The position numbers and the translations under genes are program-made. A stretch of 64,000 bases of DNA from Alphaproteobacteria bacterium (lineage in GTDB: Bacteria > Pseudomonadota > Alphaproteobacteria > GCA-016699305), in NCBI GenBank assembly GCA_016699305.1, contig CP064970.1, positions 744,001 through 808,000 of the forward strand, read 5' to 3'. Position 1 is the first letter of the stretch; every line of letters begins with the position of its first letter. The notes beneath the pieces were generated by a model, which ran no database searches, had not been told where the DNA came from, and saw only the letters and a list, made by a program, of their open reading frames with translations. Positions 16,524 to 25,613 of the stretch are shown here, piece by piece.

Positions 16524-18023
16524 TTATGAAGGGGGAGCGGTGGAGAACAAAGGTGCCAAGGCCGCATCGGCCAAGCTCATCACGGGACCGGCCACGAAGG
16601 GGCCAGCCAGCAAAGCCAAACCGGCCACCAGGGTCACGGCCCGCAAGCCGAAGGAGGGCAGGAATTCGCCGGGGCCTACCGCATGCATGCGTATCGGCCT
16701 GGCGCGTTCAGGATCGTCATAGATCGCATGCACCACGCGCAGGTAATAGGCGGCGGCCACCACGCTGGTGACGGCACCGAAGATGGCCAAAGGAGCCATT
16801 CCCGCTTGGATCAACGGCACGAAGATAAAGAACTTACCGAAGAACCCCGCCAAAGGCGGCACCCCTGCCAGAGACAGCAAGGCGGCGGTCATGGTCAGCG
16901 CCGCGCCAGGATGACGGCGGGATAGACCGGTCAAGGCCGATAGGGTTTGCACCGGTTGGCCGTCTTGGCGCAAGGCGGCCAGCACAGACAAGGCCACGAT
17001 GGCGGCGGGCAGATAGAAGATCACATAGGCCAAGGCGGCCCCTGCCCCTTCGCGCTGAGCGGCGGCCAGACCCAACAAGGCGTAACCGGCATGGCCGATA
17101 GCGCTGTAGGCCAATAGGCGTTTTAAATCTTGTTGTGCCAGAGCCGCCAAAGCGCCGATGGCCATCGACACCGTGGCCACGACCACGATCACGGGCTGCC
17201 AAACCTCGCTCCATTCGGCCAGAGGGTCCCATACCACGCGCACAAGCACGGCGATAGCGGCCAATTTGGGCGCGGCAGCAAAAATCACGACCGAAGGCGT
17301 GGGCGCGCCCTGATAGACATCGGGTGCCCACATATGGAAGGGCGCGGCGGCCAGCTTGAACATCAATCCCGCCAACAACAGAACCAAACCGGCCATCATC
17401 AGCGGCGCGGGCTTGCCCCCCGGCGTAAAGGCCGAGGCCATGGCGTCGTAGCTAAGCTGTCCCGACGCGCCATAGACCAAGGATAGGCCGAACAGGAAGA
17501 TGCCCGAGGCCAAGCCCCCCAGCACCACATATTTTAGCCCCGCTTCGACGCTGCGCGGATCGTCGCGCCGCAAGGCGGCCAGGATATACAGGCACAAGGC
17601 TTGTAGCTCCAGCCCCACATACAAGACGATAAAGTCATTGGCCGCCACCGTCACCATCATGCCCAAAGTCGCAATCAGGACCAGAGCCGACCATTCGGGA
17701 CGGGCGATATGATGCGCCTCGATCATGCCGCGCATGGCCCATAGCCCGGCGGCCACGGCCAGCAGCAGACCGGCTTGCGTGATCTGCGAGAAGGAATCGG
17801 CGTTGAGAGCGCCGCTGAATAAAGTAGCAGGCAAGTCTATGCCCAGAACCAGAGGCGTCACGGATGCCGCCAGGGCCAACAATGCTCCTATAGCAGCAAG
17901 GCTTGCCGCCAAACCTCCAGCAGCGGCTGTGCTGCGCCATGCGGACAGGACCACCAACAGCAAGGCCGTGGTGGCCACGATCAACAGGGGGGCCATGGCC
18001 CAAATTTCAGACAGGGGAGTCAT
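16524..18023 (-). CDS. nuoN: NADH-quinone oxidoreductase subunit N
   Basis: One of the three antiporter-like proton-pumping subunits of the membrane arm of respiratory complex I. The 499 residues form a chain of about 14 membrane helices. The conserved blocks FIVLYVGLELQALCLYILAA (helix V glutamate), KLAAAPFHMWAPDVYQGAPT and LLAYSAIGHAGYALLG carry the helix V Glu and the key lysines of this family. The start ATG overlaps the nuoM stop by four bases. The operon order here is nuoJ-nuoK-nuoM-nuoN-birA. Confidence 0.95.
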   Translation of the reverse strand: MTPLSEIWAMAPLLIVATTALLLVVLSAWRSTAAAGGLAASLAAIGALLALAASVTPLVLGIDLPATLFSGALNADSFSQITQAGLLLAVAAGLWAMRGMIEAHHIARPEWSALVLIATLGMMVTVAANDFIVLYVGLELQALCLYILAALRRDDPRSVEAGLKYVVLGGLASGIFLFGLSLVYGASGQLSYDAMASAFTPGGKPAPLMMAGLVLLLAGLMFKLAAAPFHMWAPDVYQGAPTPSVVIFAAAPKLAAIAVLVRVVWDPLAEWSEVWQPVIVVVATVSMAIGALAALAQQDLKRLLAYSAIGHAGYALLGLAAAQREGAGAALAYVIFYLPAAIVALSVLAALRQDGQPVQTLSALTGLSRRHPGAALTMTAALLSLAGVPPLAGFFGKFFIFVPLIQAGMAPLAIFGAVTSVVAAAYYLRVVHAIYDDPERARPIRMHAVGPGEFLPSFGLRAVTLVAGLALLAGPFVAGPVMSLADAALAPLFSTAPPS

Positions 18024-19540
18024 GATCCGGTTCCTGTTAAGGCCAAGGCACCCGCCACAATGTCGTCCACACCCGGCGCGAATAAGGCTTGCACGAAAGA
18101 AGGATGCAATCCCATCGCCAGGATACCAAGACCCAGGACGACAAAGATCAACGTTTCCCGCGCTTCCAGGTCAGGGGTGACAGCAGGGGGCGTGGCGGGA
18201 GCGGTAAAGACCAAACGGCGGTATAAGATCAGCATATAGGCCGCGCCCAGCACCATGCCCAGCGCACCACCCGCTGCCGCCCATTGCCGCGAGATGAACG
18301 CGCCTTGCAGCGCAAGAAATTCTCCGACAAAGCCGCTGGTGCCAGGTAGGCCGATAGAGGCCAAGGTCAACAGCATCAAGGCCACGGCAAAGCGCGGCAT
18401 GCTGCCCGCCAAGCCGCCGTAATCAGCGATGTCCCGGCTGTGACGGCGTTCATACAAAACGCCCACGGCATAGAATAATCCCGCCGAAACCAAAGCATGC
18501 GAGATCATGACCAACATCGCGCCTTGCAGGCCCTGCGGCGTGAAGCTGAACAGGCCCAGCACGGCAAAGCCCATATGCGCGACCGAGGAATAGGCCACCA
18601 ATTTCTTCATATCGGACTGTGTCAGAGCCACCAAAGAGGCATAGACGATGGCGATCACCGCCAAGCCCATGACCAGAGGAGAAAAATCCAAACTGGTGCC
18701 GGGCATCATCTGCAACAGAAAGCGGATCATGCCATAACCGCCCAGCTTCAGCAGGATTCCCGCCAACAGCATGGACCCTGCCGTCGGCGCTTCGACATGG
18801 GCATAGGGCAACCAGGTATGCATGGGCCATAGAGGCATCTTGATGGCCAGGGCCAGAAAGAACGCTGCCCAGATCCAGCCGGATATCTCAGGCGGCAAGG
18901 GCTGTTGGCCGGGGCTTAGCAGGCGGGGTATGGCGGTCATGTCCGCGCTGCCGGTGTGCAGATACAAGGCGATCATCGCCACCAGCATCAGAACGGAACC
19001 GGCGAATGTGAACAGAAAGAACTTGAACGCCGCATGCCGTCGCGCCGGGCCGCCCCACAAGGCGATCAGCAGGAACATCGGAACCAACGTGCCTTCGAAA
19101 AAGACATAGAAGGCCACCAGGTCCAGCGTGGTGAAGGCCCCCAGCAAAGCCGTCTCTAGCACCAACAGCAACGACATGAACAATGGCACGCGCTGCGTGA
19201 TCGATCGCCACGAAGCTAAGATCGACAACGGCACCAAGATGGCGGTGACCATGATGAACCAGGCGGAAAAGCCGTCAATGCCCTTGATATGGATAAGGCC
19301 CAGATGGGGCAACCATTCATAGTGACGGCTCAAGGCCACGCAAGAACAGCCCGGCGGCATCGCGCGTAAGGCCCAGGCGGCCAAAACCACCCCGATGATG
19401 GAGGTGACCAGCGCACTCCAACGCGCGACGGCCTCAGCGCCCTTTAACCGCGAACTTGCCGCGATGACCGCCACGCCCAATAGAGGCAGGAAGGTCAACA
19501 GCATCAACAAATGGGACGGCGCGTGGGGCGTCAGGGACAT
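18020..19540 (-). CDS. nuoM: NADH-quinone oxidoreductase subunit M
   Basis: Antiporter-like proton-pumping subunit of complex I. The 506 residues match NuoM (E. coli 509), not the longer NuoL. Family blocks include the helix V glutamate in YVFFEGTLVPMFLLI, KMPLWPMHTWLPYAHVEAPT and QSDMKKLVAYSSVAHMGFAV. I chose the ATG at 19540 (AAGGT 9 bases upstream); a GTG at 19561 is an alternative. It follows nuoK by 42 bp, exactly where nuoL normally sits; no trace of nuoL is present. Confidence 0.95.
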   Translation of the reverse strand: MSLTPHAPSHLLMLLTFLPLLGVAVIAASSRLKGAEAVARWSALVTSIIGVVLAAWALRAMPPGCSCVALSRHYEWLPHLGLIHIKGIDGFSAWFIMVTAILVPLSILASWRSITQRVPLFMSLLLVLETALLGAFTTLDLVAFYVFFEGTLVPMFLLIALWGGPARRHAAFKFFLFTFAGSVLMLVAMIALYLHTGSADMTAIPRLLSPGQQPLPPEISGWIWAAFFLALAIKMPLWPMHTWLPYAHVEAPTAGSMLLAGILLKLGGYGMIRFLLQMMPGTSLDFSPLVMGLAVIAIVYASLVALTQSDMKKLVAYSSVAHMGFAVLGLFSFTPQGLQGAMLVMISHALVSAGLFYAVGVLYERRHSRDIADYGGLAGSMPRFAVALMLLTLASIGLPGTSGFVGEFLALQGAFISRQWAAAGGALGMVLGAAYMLILYRRLVFTAPATPPAVTPDLEARETLIFVVLGLGILAMGLHPSFVQALFAPGVDDIVAGALALTGTGS

Positions 19541-19582
19541 GGGATTGTTACCTTCATCCACAAAGCAAGCATGGCTTGCGTT

Positions 19583-19891
19583 CTAACCTTTAAGTTCGGT
19601 CATGGTGTCAGTGGCAATGGTGCCGCGCAGACGGAACCAGGCCACCAGTATCGCCAATGCCACCGCCGTTTCCGCCGCCGCCACCGCCAGAACGACCAAC
19701 GCCAGCACATGGCCGCGCAGATCGCCCCAGTGCAGGGCAAAGGTCAGGATATTAAGGGTGGAGGCCAGCAGGACCAGTTCAAGACACATCAGCAGCGCAA
19801 TCAGATTGCGCCGATGCACCACCATGCCGCCCGCGCCGATGGCCAGCAGCAGGGCCGAGACGATCAGATAATGGCCAAGATTGATGATCAT
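19583..19891 (-). CDS. nuoK: NADH-quinone oxidoreductase subunit K
   Basis: Small membrane-arm subunit of complex I, homologous to MrpC. The 102 residues make three membrane helices with the two functionally important glutamates in LLMCLELVLLASTLN (helix II) and AAAETAVALAILVAW (helix III). The start overlaps the nuoJ stop (ATGA). The next gene is nuoM, not nuoL. Confidence 0.95.
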   Translation of the reverse strand: MIINLGHYLIVSALLLAIGAGGMVVHRRNLIALLMCLELVLLASTLNILTFALHWGDLRGHVLALVVLAVAAAETAVALAILVAWFRLRGTIATDTMTELKG

Positions 19892-20496
19892 CGTTCGATA
19901 TTCACTCCCCCACCGACGGGCGGATGCGTCAAAGTCAGAACCTCGCGAGGATCACGGGCGATTTGCGCGTCCAGGTCCTGCCGTTTGACTCCCTCGCGGC
20001 GTCGCAAGGTCAGAACGATCGCCCCAATCATGGCCACCAGCAGAATCATCCCGACCATCTGGAACGCCACCGCGTCCTTGGTGTACAGCACGCGGCCTAA
20101 GGCACCCAAAGAAAACAGCTTCTCCGCCCCCTTGGCCGGAATGGCGGCGGCGTCATGCGACCATGACCAAGCCGCTGTGCCCAATTGCGCCGCCAGCAAC
20201 GCGCCGATAGCCAAGGCCACGGGCCGATGGCGGCGCAAGCTGGGATCATGCAGGGGAATATCCAGCATCATGACCAGGAACAGGAACAACACCGCGACCG
20301 CCCCGACATAAACGACGATCAAGACAAGGGCGAGAAACTCGGCCCCCAGCAGCAGGAACAAACCGGCGGCGTTGATAAAGGCCAGAATCAGGAACAGCAC
20401 CGCATGCACCGGATGCCGCGCCGCGACCACCATGACGGCGGCCAAGAGCAACACGCTGGAAAACAGGATAAAGAGCAGATCGTGCGCCATGACCAT
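19888..20496 (-). CDS. nuoJ: NADH-quinone oxidoreductase subunit J
   Basis: Membrane-arm subunit of complex I next to the quinone channel. The five N-terminal membrane helices include the conserved FLILAFINAAGLFLLLGAEF and LIVVYVGAVAVLFLFLVMML blocks; the C-terminal third is soluble-looking apart from one more helix. At 202 residues it is normal. It is the first gene of this group: the other subunits nuoA-I are not upstream, where a DEAD-box helicase on the same strand is found instead. A second ATG two codons in (20490) could be the start. Confidence 0.94.
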   Translation of the reverse strand: MVMAHDLLFILFSSVLLLAAVMVVAARHPVHAVLFLILAFINAAGLFLLLGAEFLALVLIVVYVGAVAVLFLFLVMMLDIPLHDPSLRRHRPVALAIGALLAAQLGTAAWSWSHDAAAIPAKGAEKLFSLGALGRVLYTKDAVAFQMVGMILLVAMIGAIVLTLRRREGVKRQDLDAQIARDPREVLTLTHPPVGGGVNIER

Positions 20497-20621
20497 CCAA
20501 GTGCGGGATGCGTTGCGACAAGTACGGAACCTGTCTTAGCGCGCCAGGCCCGAATTGTCACGGGCGGCGGCAAACCCCTGTTTCCAAAATTGTTTCCAAC
20601 AGGGGCTTGCTTGCAGGAATA

Positions 20622-22178
20622 TTATTCCCCAGCCGGGATTACCCGTGCCGGGACGGGTTTTTGCATGAAGGCCGGAACGCGGTCGCCATGGAATCCGGGG
20701 CCAGAGTGCCGGACGACGGCGGTTTGATGAAACTGACGCTCGGGCCGTGCGGCAAAGCTGTGCTGCGAGGCCGTAGCCATAGAGCTGGGCGCCATAGCCG
20801 TATGTTCAAAGACCGGCCTTGCGCTGGGCAGAGGCGGATTGGGCAGAGGCAGGCTAGGACGCGGCTGGGGCGTTTCTTCCCTGGCGACGGTGGCACTGCG
20901 GTGCACGGATACGGGCGAAGGCGTTTCGGCGCTGTGTTCGCCGCGCGTGCTGGGCGCACGCGCTTGACCAACACGGGTCCCGCCGCCACGACCGCCGCGC
21001 ATGGTACGGCGCGGCTTTTCAGTTTCGCTTGAGGGTTCTGCCTCGATTCCTTGTGCCGGCGCTTCAAACCCAGCCAAAGCGGGAATGGGGCGACGGATCA
21101 GAGACTCGATGGCCTGCAAACGTTCGCCCTCGCTGGAAGTGACCAAGGTCACCGCCGAGCCCGAGCGTCCGGCACGGCCTGTGCGGCCAATGCGGTGGAC
21201 ATAGTCTTCGGCGTTGATCGGCACATCAAAGTTGAACACATGGCTGACATTGTCGATGTCCAGACCTCGGGCCGCCACGTCGCTGCATACCAAAAGGCGC
21301 GTTTCGCCCCCTTTGAAAGAGGCCAGAATCTCCGTGCGGCGTTCCTGGGGCATGTCGCCATGCAAGGCACCGACGGGAAAGCCGTGACGCTTTAAGGAAT
21401 TGAACAGGACATCCACATCGCGCTTGCGATTGCAGAAAATGAAGGCGCTGTCCACCTGTTGACCGCGCAGCAGATCTCGCAGCACGTCGCGCTTGTCGCG
21501 GCTGGCCACCTTGACCACCGATTGCGCGATGGCATCGACGGTGGAGGAAGGCGGCGCGACGCTGACTTCCTTGGGGTTTGTCAGGAATTTTTGCGCCAAT
21601 TTGCGAATCTCGGTCGGCATGGTGGCCGAGAACAACAATGTCTGGCGGCTCTTGGGCAGACGCGAGGCGATCTTCTCGATATCGGGAATGAACCCCATAT
21701 CCAGCATACGGTCGGCCTCGTCAATGACGAACATGCGAATATCCGTCATCAAGATGCGTCCGCGATCGAACAAGTCCATCAGGCGGCCGGGGGTGGCGAT
21801 CAGCACATCCACGCCGGTTTCCATGCGGCGTATCTGCGCGTCCATCGACTCGCCGCCGATCAGCAATGCCTGGGTCAGGCGGTGATGGCGTCCATAATTG
21901 TCAAAATCGCCGGCCACCTGGGCCGCCAATTCGCGCGTGGGTTCCAGAATCAAGGATCGCGGCATGCGCGCCTTGGCTCGGCCCTGGGACAGTTTATCCA
22001 GCATGGGAAGCACAAAACCCGCCGTCTTACCGGTGCCTGTCTGGGCGCAGCCCAAAACATCGTGTCCGGCCAGAACCAGGGGGATCGCTTGTTGCTGGAT
22101 AGGGGTGGGGGATTGATACCCGAGGTCAGCGACCGCGCGCTGCACTTCGGCACTTAAACCTAGATCGTTAAACGACAT
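20622..22178 (-). CDS. rhlE: DEAD-box ATP-dependent RNA helicase (RhlE-like)
   Basis: Cytoplasmic RNA helicase that unwinds structured RNA, acting in ribosome assembly and mRNA turnover. Motifs are in order: Q motif SPTPIQQQAI, Walker A AQTGTGKT, Ia PTRELAAQV, DEAD in VIDEADRMLDMGF, SAT in LLFSATMP, and HRIGRTGRAGRSG (motif VI). Beyond about residue 390 there is a long basic, proline-rich disordered tail (RTMRGGRGGGTRVGQA and following), as in RhlE proteins. AAGGAGA lies upstream; it is close to an ATG at 22190 and 14 bases from the one I use, so either start is possible. A 300-bp leader gap precedes it. Confidence 0.93.
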   Translation of the reverse strand: MSFNDLGLSAEVQRAVADLGYQSPTPIQQQAIPLVLAGHDVLGCAQTGTGKTAGFVLPMLDKLSQGRAKARMPRSLILEPTRELAAQVAGDFDNYGRHHRLTQALLIGGESMDAQIRRMETGVDVLIATPGRLMDLFDRGRILMTDIRMFVIDEADRMLDMGFIPDIEKIASRLPKSRQTLLFSATMPTEIRKLAQKFLTNPKEVSVAPPSSTVDAIAQSVVKVASRDKRDVLRDLLRGQQVDSAFIFCNRKRDVDVLFNSLKRHGFPVGALHGDMPQERRTEILASFKGGETRLLVCSDVAARGLDIDNVSHVFNFDVPINAEDYVHRIGRTGRAGRSGSAVTLVTSSEGERLQAIESLIRRPIPALAGFEAPAQGIEAEPSSETEKPRRTMRGGRGGGTRVGQARAPSTRGEHSAETPSPVSVHRSATVAREETPQPRPSLPLPNPPLPSARPVFEHTAMAPSSMATASQHSFAARPERQFHQTAVVRHSGPGFHGDRVPAFMQKPVPARVIPAGE

Positions 22179-22478
22179 GAATAGGGACATTTCTCCTTAG
22201 TCAACCACCCGCTTTGCGGTCCTTGCCGGAAAGCGGTTGCGGTCATACTCTAACCGCGACGGGCCACGATGAACTTTTCGTTGCTGGCCTGTCCTGACAC
22301 CGTCCACCATGGACGGCGCATTCGAATCTCTTCACTAGAGAGTATAGATGAAGAATAGATGAAAGCCAGGAAAAAAGAGGCCCCTATCATAAAATGACCC
22401 TATTTTTGGCATAGGTACCAAAAGAAATATATAATATAATTCAATGTATTAATTTAGGAAGCGCCCTAGCGGCGCGGA
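22179..22478. other. AT-rich gap between ftsA end and rhlE start
   Basis: This is where ftsZ would be expected downstream of ftsA. There is no coding frame. The right part is presumably the rhlE promoter and leader; 22381-22455 is strongly AT-rich. A short hairpin GCGCC-CTAGC-GGCGC (22461-22475) lies just after the ftsA stop and might end the dcw transcript, although the following T content is poor. Confidence 0.45.
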
Positions 22479-23774
22479 TCAGATATTTTGTCGCACCCAG
22501 CTCCATGCCTTGCCCAGCCAACTGGACGGGGCAAGGGATTGGGCGACGGCGGCGGAAAGGCCGGGGCGGCGGGCTTGCAGCAATAGGCCCACGGCGGAGG
22601 AAAAAGCGGGGCTGTCGGCTGACAAAAGGTCAAGGCCGTTGATGCCAAAGGGTTGGCCCAGGCGCACAGGGCGTTCCAGTTTGCGCTCGGCAAGCTCGAC
22701 CATGCCGGGCATTTGGCTGGCACCGCCGGTCAGCACGACGCGCCGGGCGGAACTGCGTAAGGCCGCTTCGTCCATGCTCTCGCGCAGCATTTCAAAGATT
22801 TCTTCCACGCGCGGACGAATGATGCGGGTCAGCTCGGAACGCGGTCTTTGCCGCGCGACGCTTTCCCCCATAGGCAGCACGTCGATGGCGGCGCGGTCGT
22901 CGCTGGGGCTGGGCAGGGCGTTGCCGTGTAGGATCTTTAATCGCTCGGCCTGGGGCAAAGAGGTGGTCAGGCCATGGGCGATATCGGCGGTGACATGCGC
23001 CCCACCGATGGGCAGCGCGTTCATATGGACGGCCTCGCCCTCGCTGAATAGGGCGAAACTGGTGGTGCCCGCGCCCATATCGACGATGGTCGCGCCCAAT
23101 TGCATTTCATCCTCGGTCAGACAGGCAAAGCCGCTGGCATAGACGCCAAGGCTTAGTCCCTGGACGCGCTCGACCCCGCATCGGGTCAGCGTGTTGAGCA
23201 GGGTGTGCAAGGCGGTATAGGAGGCTTCCACCCGCACCACACGGGCAACCAATTGATGACCGACCAGGCCGCGCGGGTCATGGATGCCCTCATGCCCGTC
23301 TAAAAGAAAGCCGCTGGGGAGCAAGTGAACGGTTTCAAGCTGCGCGCCGCCCGAAAAGCTTGGTTCTTCCGGCTCTTGATTCGTGGCTTGCAAAAAGGCG
23401 CGATTTACATCCTGCGCGGTGACTTCACGCCCGCCGATCTCCATCTCGACACGCATTTCGCGCGAACGAATGGGCGCGCCGCCCAACGTGACCAAGACAT
23501 GCTCGGCCGTCGTGCCGGCCATTTGTTCGGCCGAATCCATGGCCTGAGTGATGGATTGATGCGCCGCCTCGACATCCACGACCATGCCCTGGCGCATGCC
23601 GGTGGCGGCCTGGTGGCCGATGCCGATGACCTTCAGCCCGTCATTCTCGTCCAGCACGCCGATCAGGCAGGCGATCTTGCTGGTGCCCACATCCAAGGCG
23701 GCGATCGGTTGGTCGCGGCGCAGCAGAGCTTGGGCACGAGGACGCACAAGAGGAGAAAACGAAGCAGCGCTCAT
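22479..23774 (-). CDS. ftsA: Cell division protein FtsA
   Basis: Actin-like ATPase that tethers FtsZ filaments to the inner membrane at midcell. The phosphate-1 loop is ALDVGTSKIACLIG (about residues 26-39), with IVDMGAGTTSFALF (phosphate-2) and VVLTGGASQMPGM (adenosine loop). The C-terminus ends with an amphipathic helix including SWLGKAWSWVRQ, the membrane-targeting sequence. The length of 431 residues is typical. The start overlaps the ftsQ stop by four bases. It is the last gene of this dcw operon; ftsZ, its partner, is not next to it. Confidence 0.96.
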   Translation of the reverse strand: MSAASFSPLVRPRAQALLRRDQPIAALDVGTSKIACLIGVLDENDGLKVIGIGHQAATGMRQGMVVDVEAAHQSITQAMDSAEQMAGTTAEHVLVTLGGAPIRSREMRVEMEIGGREVTAQDVNRAFLQATNQEPEEPSFSGGAQLETVHLLPSGFLLDGHEGIHDPRGLVGHQLVARVVRVEASYTALHTLLNTLTRCGVERVQGLSLGVYASGFACLTEDEMQLGATIVDMGAGTTSFALFSEGEAVHMNALPIGGAHVTADIAHGLTTSLPQAERLKILHGNALPSPSDDRAAIDVLPMGESVARQRPRSELTRIIRPRVEEIFEMLRESMDEAALRSSARRVVLTGGASQMPGMVELAERKLERPVRLGQPFGINGLDLLSADSPAFSSAVGLLLQARRPGLSAAVAQSLAPSSWLGKAWSWVRQNI

Positions 23775-24649
23775 GGCTTGGAACCGGTCTTAACGGGGGG
23801 TGGGGCGATAGGGTCGGGCGCAACATCGGGACGACGCTGGACGATCAAGCGGTCCTCGAAGCGCAGATCGATACTGACGAACAACCCGTCCAGGACATGC
23901 TGTTGCGACTGAAGCTTGCAAAGACGGGCGATGGCCGATGCCGTTTGCTCTTCGGGGAAGTTCAAGGTGATCTTATCGTCAAGGCGCAAATCCCAGCGTC
24001 GATTGGCAATGCGCTGTGCCGTCAGTGTGCGGCCTGATAAGGCGGAACACTGCGACACCTCGGCCAGGAAACGCGCGCCCTCTTTTTCGGCACCTTCGCC
24101 TACCAACAGCGGCAGATGCCGGAAGCGTTCGAGATTCTCGCGTGTCAAAACGCGGCCCGTATCGTCGATCAATGCCATGCGTCGGTCATTCTGCCACAAG
24201 GCCATCGGTCGCCTTTCGATCAACCGCACCACGATGCGCCGAGGCAGTCGGCGCGCGACGAAGGCTTCGGACACCCACGGCAATTGACGCAGGCGTTGTT
24301 GGCTGGCTGCCGTGTCGAATTCCATGATCGGGCCGCCGCGCATGATGCCAAGCTCGGTCAACACATCGACCAGGGGAGTCTCTTGCCGGCCCTCGACCAC
24401 GATGTCATCGACGCGCAGACCCGCCTGCCTGCTCCATTCGAGAGTTTGATTCCAAAGGCTGGCCTGAACGGCTTGGGCTTGACGCTCGAACCAGCCCGAA
24501 CGCCAACCCCATACCAAAGCGGAGAGCATCAGGCATAAAGCGGCGATCGCGGCGGCGATGGCCACAAGGCGCAGCGACCATTGCACGGGCGGCTTGCGCC
24601 GTCCGCGTCGGCGCGGCGGCGGCAGGTGGCTACGGCGCAACCGGGCCAT
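23771..24649 (-). CDS. ftsQ: Cell division protein FtsQ
   Basis: Bitopic division protein that links early and late divisome proteins. A basic cytoplasmic tail (RRGRRKPPVQW) is followed by one membrane helix (about residues 28-45), the POTRA domain starting near VDDIVVEGR, and the FtsQ beta domain with RLPRRIVVRLIERRPMALW and LIDDTGRVLTREN. I placed the start at 24649, overlapping the murB stop by about 20 bases; the frame is open 75 bases further into murB. Directly downstream of murB, it lacks the usual intervening ddl gene. Confidence 0.92.
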   Translation of the reverse strand: MARLRRSHLPPPRRRGRRKPPVQWSLRLVAIAAAIAALCLMLSALVWGWRSGWFERQAQAVQASLWNQTLEWSRQAGLRVDDIVVEGRQETPLVDVLTELGIMRGGPIMEFDTAASQQRLRQLPWVSEAFVARRLPRRIVVRLIERRPMALWQNDRRMALIDDTGRVLTRENLERFRHLPLLVGEGAEKEGARFLAEVSQCSALSGRTLTAQRIANRRWDLRLDDKITLNFPEEQTASAIARLCKLQSQQHVLDGLFVSIDLRFEDRLIVQRRPDVAPDPIAPPPVKTGSKP

Positions 24650-25613
24650 GCGAATCTGATTCCGATGAAGCGGCTTGGCCCAGACGCCGGATTTCCCATT
24701 CCAGATCGATGCCAAGCGATTCACGCACGCGGCGGCGGACTTCTTCGGCCAAGGCCTCGATATCGGCGGCCGTGGCCTCGCCGCGATTGATCAGGAAATT
24801 GCAATGCATCTGCGAAACCTCGGCATCGCCCACGCATAGGCCTCGGCATCCGGCTTGTTCGATCACCTGCCAGGCTTTTTGTCCAGGCGGATTGCGGAAT
24901 GTCGATCCGCAGGTGCGCGCGCGTAGGGGCTGCGTGTCCTCGCGGTTGCTTTGGATATCGCGCATGCGGGCGCGGATGGTCTCCGTCTCGCCGGGCGTAC
25001 CTTCCAAGATGGCCGATGTGACAATGGAATCGCCAGGTAAGGCGCTGCCGCGATAGACCAGGCCCAGTTGCTCGACGCTTAGGTCCTCCTGGCGCCCATC
25101 GCGGTGGACGATATGCGCATGATGTAGGACTTGGCGAAACTCGCTGCCATAGGCACCCGCATTCATGCGTACGCCTCCGCCGATCGAGCCGGGAATGCCG
25201 ATCAGAAATTCCAGCCCCGCGATTCCGGCGGTCGCGCCCGCGCGGGCGACGTCGATATTGGCGGCGGCGGCACCGCTTTCAATCCTCAAGCCCTGCGTCT
25301 CGATCTTACGAAAGGCGGGGCCTAGGCGAATGACGACGCCCGGCACGCCGCCGTCGCGGATCAGCAGGTTCGAGGCCAGGCCGATGGGCGTGATAGGCAC
25401 ATCCGGTGGACATGCTGCCAGAAAATCCGCCAGGTCCTGGGCATCGGCGGGACGGAACATGACCTCGGCCGGTCCGCCGACGCGAAACCATGTCAGCGGT
25501 GCCAGCGGCACATGGGTTTGAAGATCGCCGCGTACACGGGGCAGACGAAGCAGCAGGGCCGGTCCGTCGAGCGGCACGAAGGCGGATGTGGAGGTAGGCT
25601 CGGAGTCGGACAT
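24630..25613 (-). CDS. murB: UDP-N-acetylenolpyruvoylglucosamine reductase
   Basis: FAD- and NADPH-dependent enzyme that reduces UDP-GlcNAc-enolpyruvate to UDP-MurNAc. The FAD-binding region includes TWFRVGGPAEVMFRP and FLIGIPGSIGGGVRMNAGAY; the catalytic serine is in RTCGSTFRNPPG and the catalytic glutamate lies near the C-terminus in DLEWEIRRLG. It is the type IIb-like form with the compact C-terminal domain, 327 residues. It begins directly after the murC stop (no gap) and overlaps ftsQ. Confidence 0.96.
   Translation of the reverse strand: MSDSEPTSTSAFVPLDGPALLLRLPRVRGDLQTHVPLAPLTWFRVGGPAEVMFRPADAQDLADFLAACPPDVPITPIGLASNLLIRDGGVPGVVIRLGPAFRKIETQGLRIESGAAAANIDVARAGATAGIAGLEFLIGIPGSIGGGVRMNAGAYGSEFRQVLHHAHIVHRDGRQEDLSVEQLGLVYRGSALPGDSIVTSAILEGTPGETETIRARMRDIQSNREDTQPLRARTCGSTFRNPPGQKAWQVIEQAGCRGLCVGDAEVSQMHCNFLINRGEATAADIEALAEEVRRRVRESLGIDLEWEIRRLGQAASSESDSHGPVAP

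Noticed and set aside
19511..20311. A 266-codon plus-strand frame opposite nuoJ and nuoK
   Set aside because: Gln/Arg/His-rich translation typical of the antisense of membrane proteins.
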